From the NCBI GenBank assembly GCA_016800925.1, contig JABCPU010000082.1:1-64000 (forward strand): a stretch of DNA of 64,000 nt, in the 5' to 3' direction. Source of the stretch: Suillus spraguei (Eukaryota > Basidiomycota > Agaricomycetes > Boletales > Suillaceae). A model generated the notes under the pieces. The model did no database searches and was not told where the DNA came from. It worked only from the letters and a program-made list of their open reading frames with translations. Positions 63,301 to 64,000 of the stretch are shown here, one piece after another. Numbering within the stretch: position 1 is the first letter of the stretch; each line of letters begins with the position of its first letter. The position numbers and the translations under genes are program-made.

Positions 63301-64000
63301 GATCTTAGACGAGCCCTGTTTCCTGATTTACCCTTGTAGGTACTGCTACCACGTTCTCACAGCCAATTCTGATCCTTATTCCAGGGATGCCATCATTTTC
63401 GCCAATTTCAATCAAGTACGTGACTTTTTCGTCGTTGTTCACTTGCCGTTGTTGATTTTGTCTTTGAATTACAAAGTTGTACAAGGTTTGGACTCTATTT
63501 TTATTATACGCGAACAACTGACAGACAAGATCAAACAGATCAATCCCGTGAGTCCCTGGCTGTATTTGATGCGGTCGCTGAGTTCATGTCAGGACATATT
63601 TGCAACTTGGCTTCGTATTCTAGCACGGGTTCCACGTAGCATCCTTTGGTTGCTGCGATTTCCCTCCGCTGGAGAAGCCCACCTGATCCAAACTGCCAAG
63701 GAATGGGCAGGCAACGAAATAGCATCACGCATCTGGTTCACGGATGTTGCCGCAAAAGACCATCACATATACCGATGCCGAGTTCCTGATCTTTTTCTAG
63801 ACACGTCAGAAGTAAGTCCTTGATGATCAGTGCTCGCTGCATAAACTGACTTGTCTATTAGTGTAGTGCGCACACTGTCGCAGCCGAGTGAGTAGTTGCA
63901 TGCACACACCACAAAGTTCAAATTGACTGTCTGCTATCCAGTGTACTCTGGGCCGGCACGCCGTTAATTGCTTGTGCCTGGCCGAGTCATCGACATAAGA
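60321..64000 (+). CDS. O-GlcNAc transferase-like (OGT/SPINDLY) protein, 3' end beyond the window
   Basis: Exon 1 (60321 to about 60402) is [20 protein letters not shown] then WDFL; exon 2 (to 61421) carries an N-terminal helical domain and the first TPR ([20 protein letters not shown]). More TPR units follow ([40 protein letters not shown]). The catalytic GT41 half starts with [20 protein letters not shown] (His after GYVSSDF is the family signature), then [47 protein letters not shown] with [47 protein letters not shown] and [17 protein letters not shown] transfers GlcNAc (SPY: fucose) to Ser/Thr of nuclear and cytosolic proteins. The gene is cut by the window end at about the nucleotide-binding lobe. 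Some exon borders between 62640 and 63180 were not resolved. Confidence 0.88.

Noticed and set aside
1..64000. tRNA, rRNA, CRISPR arrays or bacterial-type operons
   Set aside because: No tRNA cloverleaf, rRNA or regularly spaced repeat array was found; all genes have spliceosomal introns, so bacterial features are not expected.

Overview
The window is nuclear DNA of a filamentous basidiomycete, most likely an Agaricomycete. The grounds are short (about 46-65 nt) GT-AG introns in almost every gene, products that match fungal families (vacuolar TRPY channel, PHO84-type phosphate symporter, NPR3, NOP15/NIFK, a YANK kinase), and a retroelement set typical of mushrooms (Ty3/gypsy, tyrosine-recombinase retroelements, many solo LTRs, F-box gene families). 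The genus is not determined.

Layout. 1-33.4 kb is repeat-rich. It holds a truncated Ty3/gypsy element (561-4937, minus strand); a decayed tyrosine-recombinase retrotransposon (about 13.0-18.8 kb) hit twice by solo LTRs, one of which carries a further nested solo LTR; several MITE-like elements; broken F-box/LRR genes; and one apparently intact housekeeping gene, NPR3 (23.0-25.5 kb). 33.4-64 kb is gene-rich: an eIF5 pseudogene fragment, eIF1A, an F-box-like/ankyrin gene, an unrecognised gene, NOP15/NIFK, a phosphate:H+ symporter, a LYR-motif protein, an alpha/beta hydrolase, a Ser/Pro-rich disordered protein, an SRA (YDG) domain protein, a macro-domain protein, a YANK-type kinase, the vacuolar channel YVC1, the APC/C subunit CDC16, and the start of an O-GlcNAc transferase-like gene that runs off the window.

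Main discovery. The block 7216-33319 (about 26.1 kb) looks like one circular DNA molecule that opened and inserted. Its two outer ends are the two halves of a single solo LTR. They tile without a gap through the LTR TATA box, and each carries the same 5-bp target duplication (GTGAC). Joining the ends also brings together the two parts of one F-box gene. The block is flanked by a direct TAAAC. Removing the block with one TAAAC restores an open reading frame of 127 codons at the insertion site. The block carries NPR3 and an intron-containing piece of YVC1, so this would be gene relocation through a circular intermediate.

How the genes relate. There are no operons, but some neighbours share a theme. 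An SRA protein (reader of modified cytosine) lies next to a macro-domain protein. CDC16 and the O-GlcNAc transferase-like gene are both TPR proteins in tandem. Two genes (CDC16 and the Ser/Pro-rich gene) each carry an apparent one-base deletion in a homopolymer, which could be assembly error or real damage.
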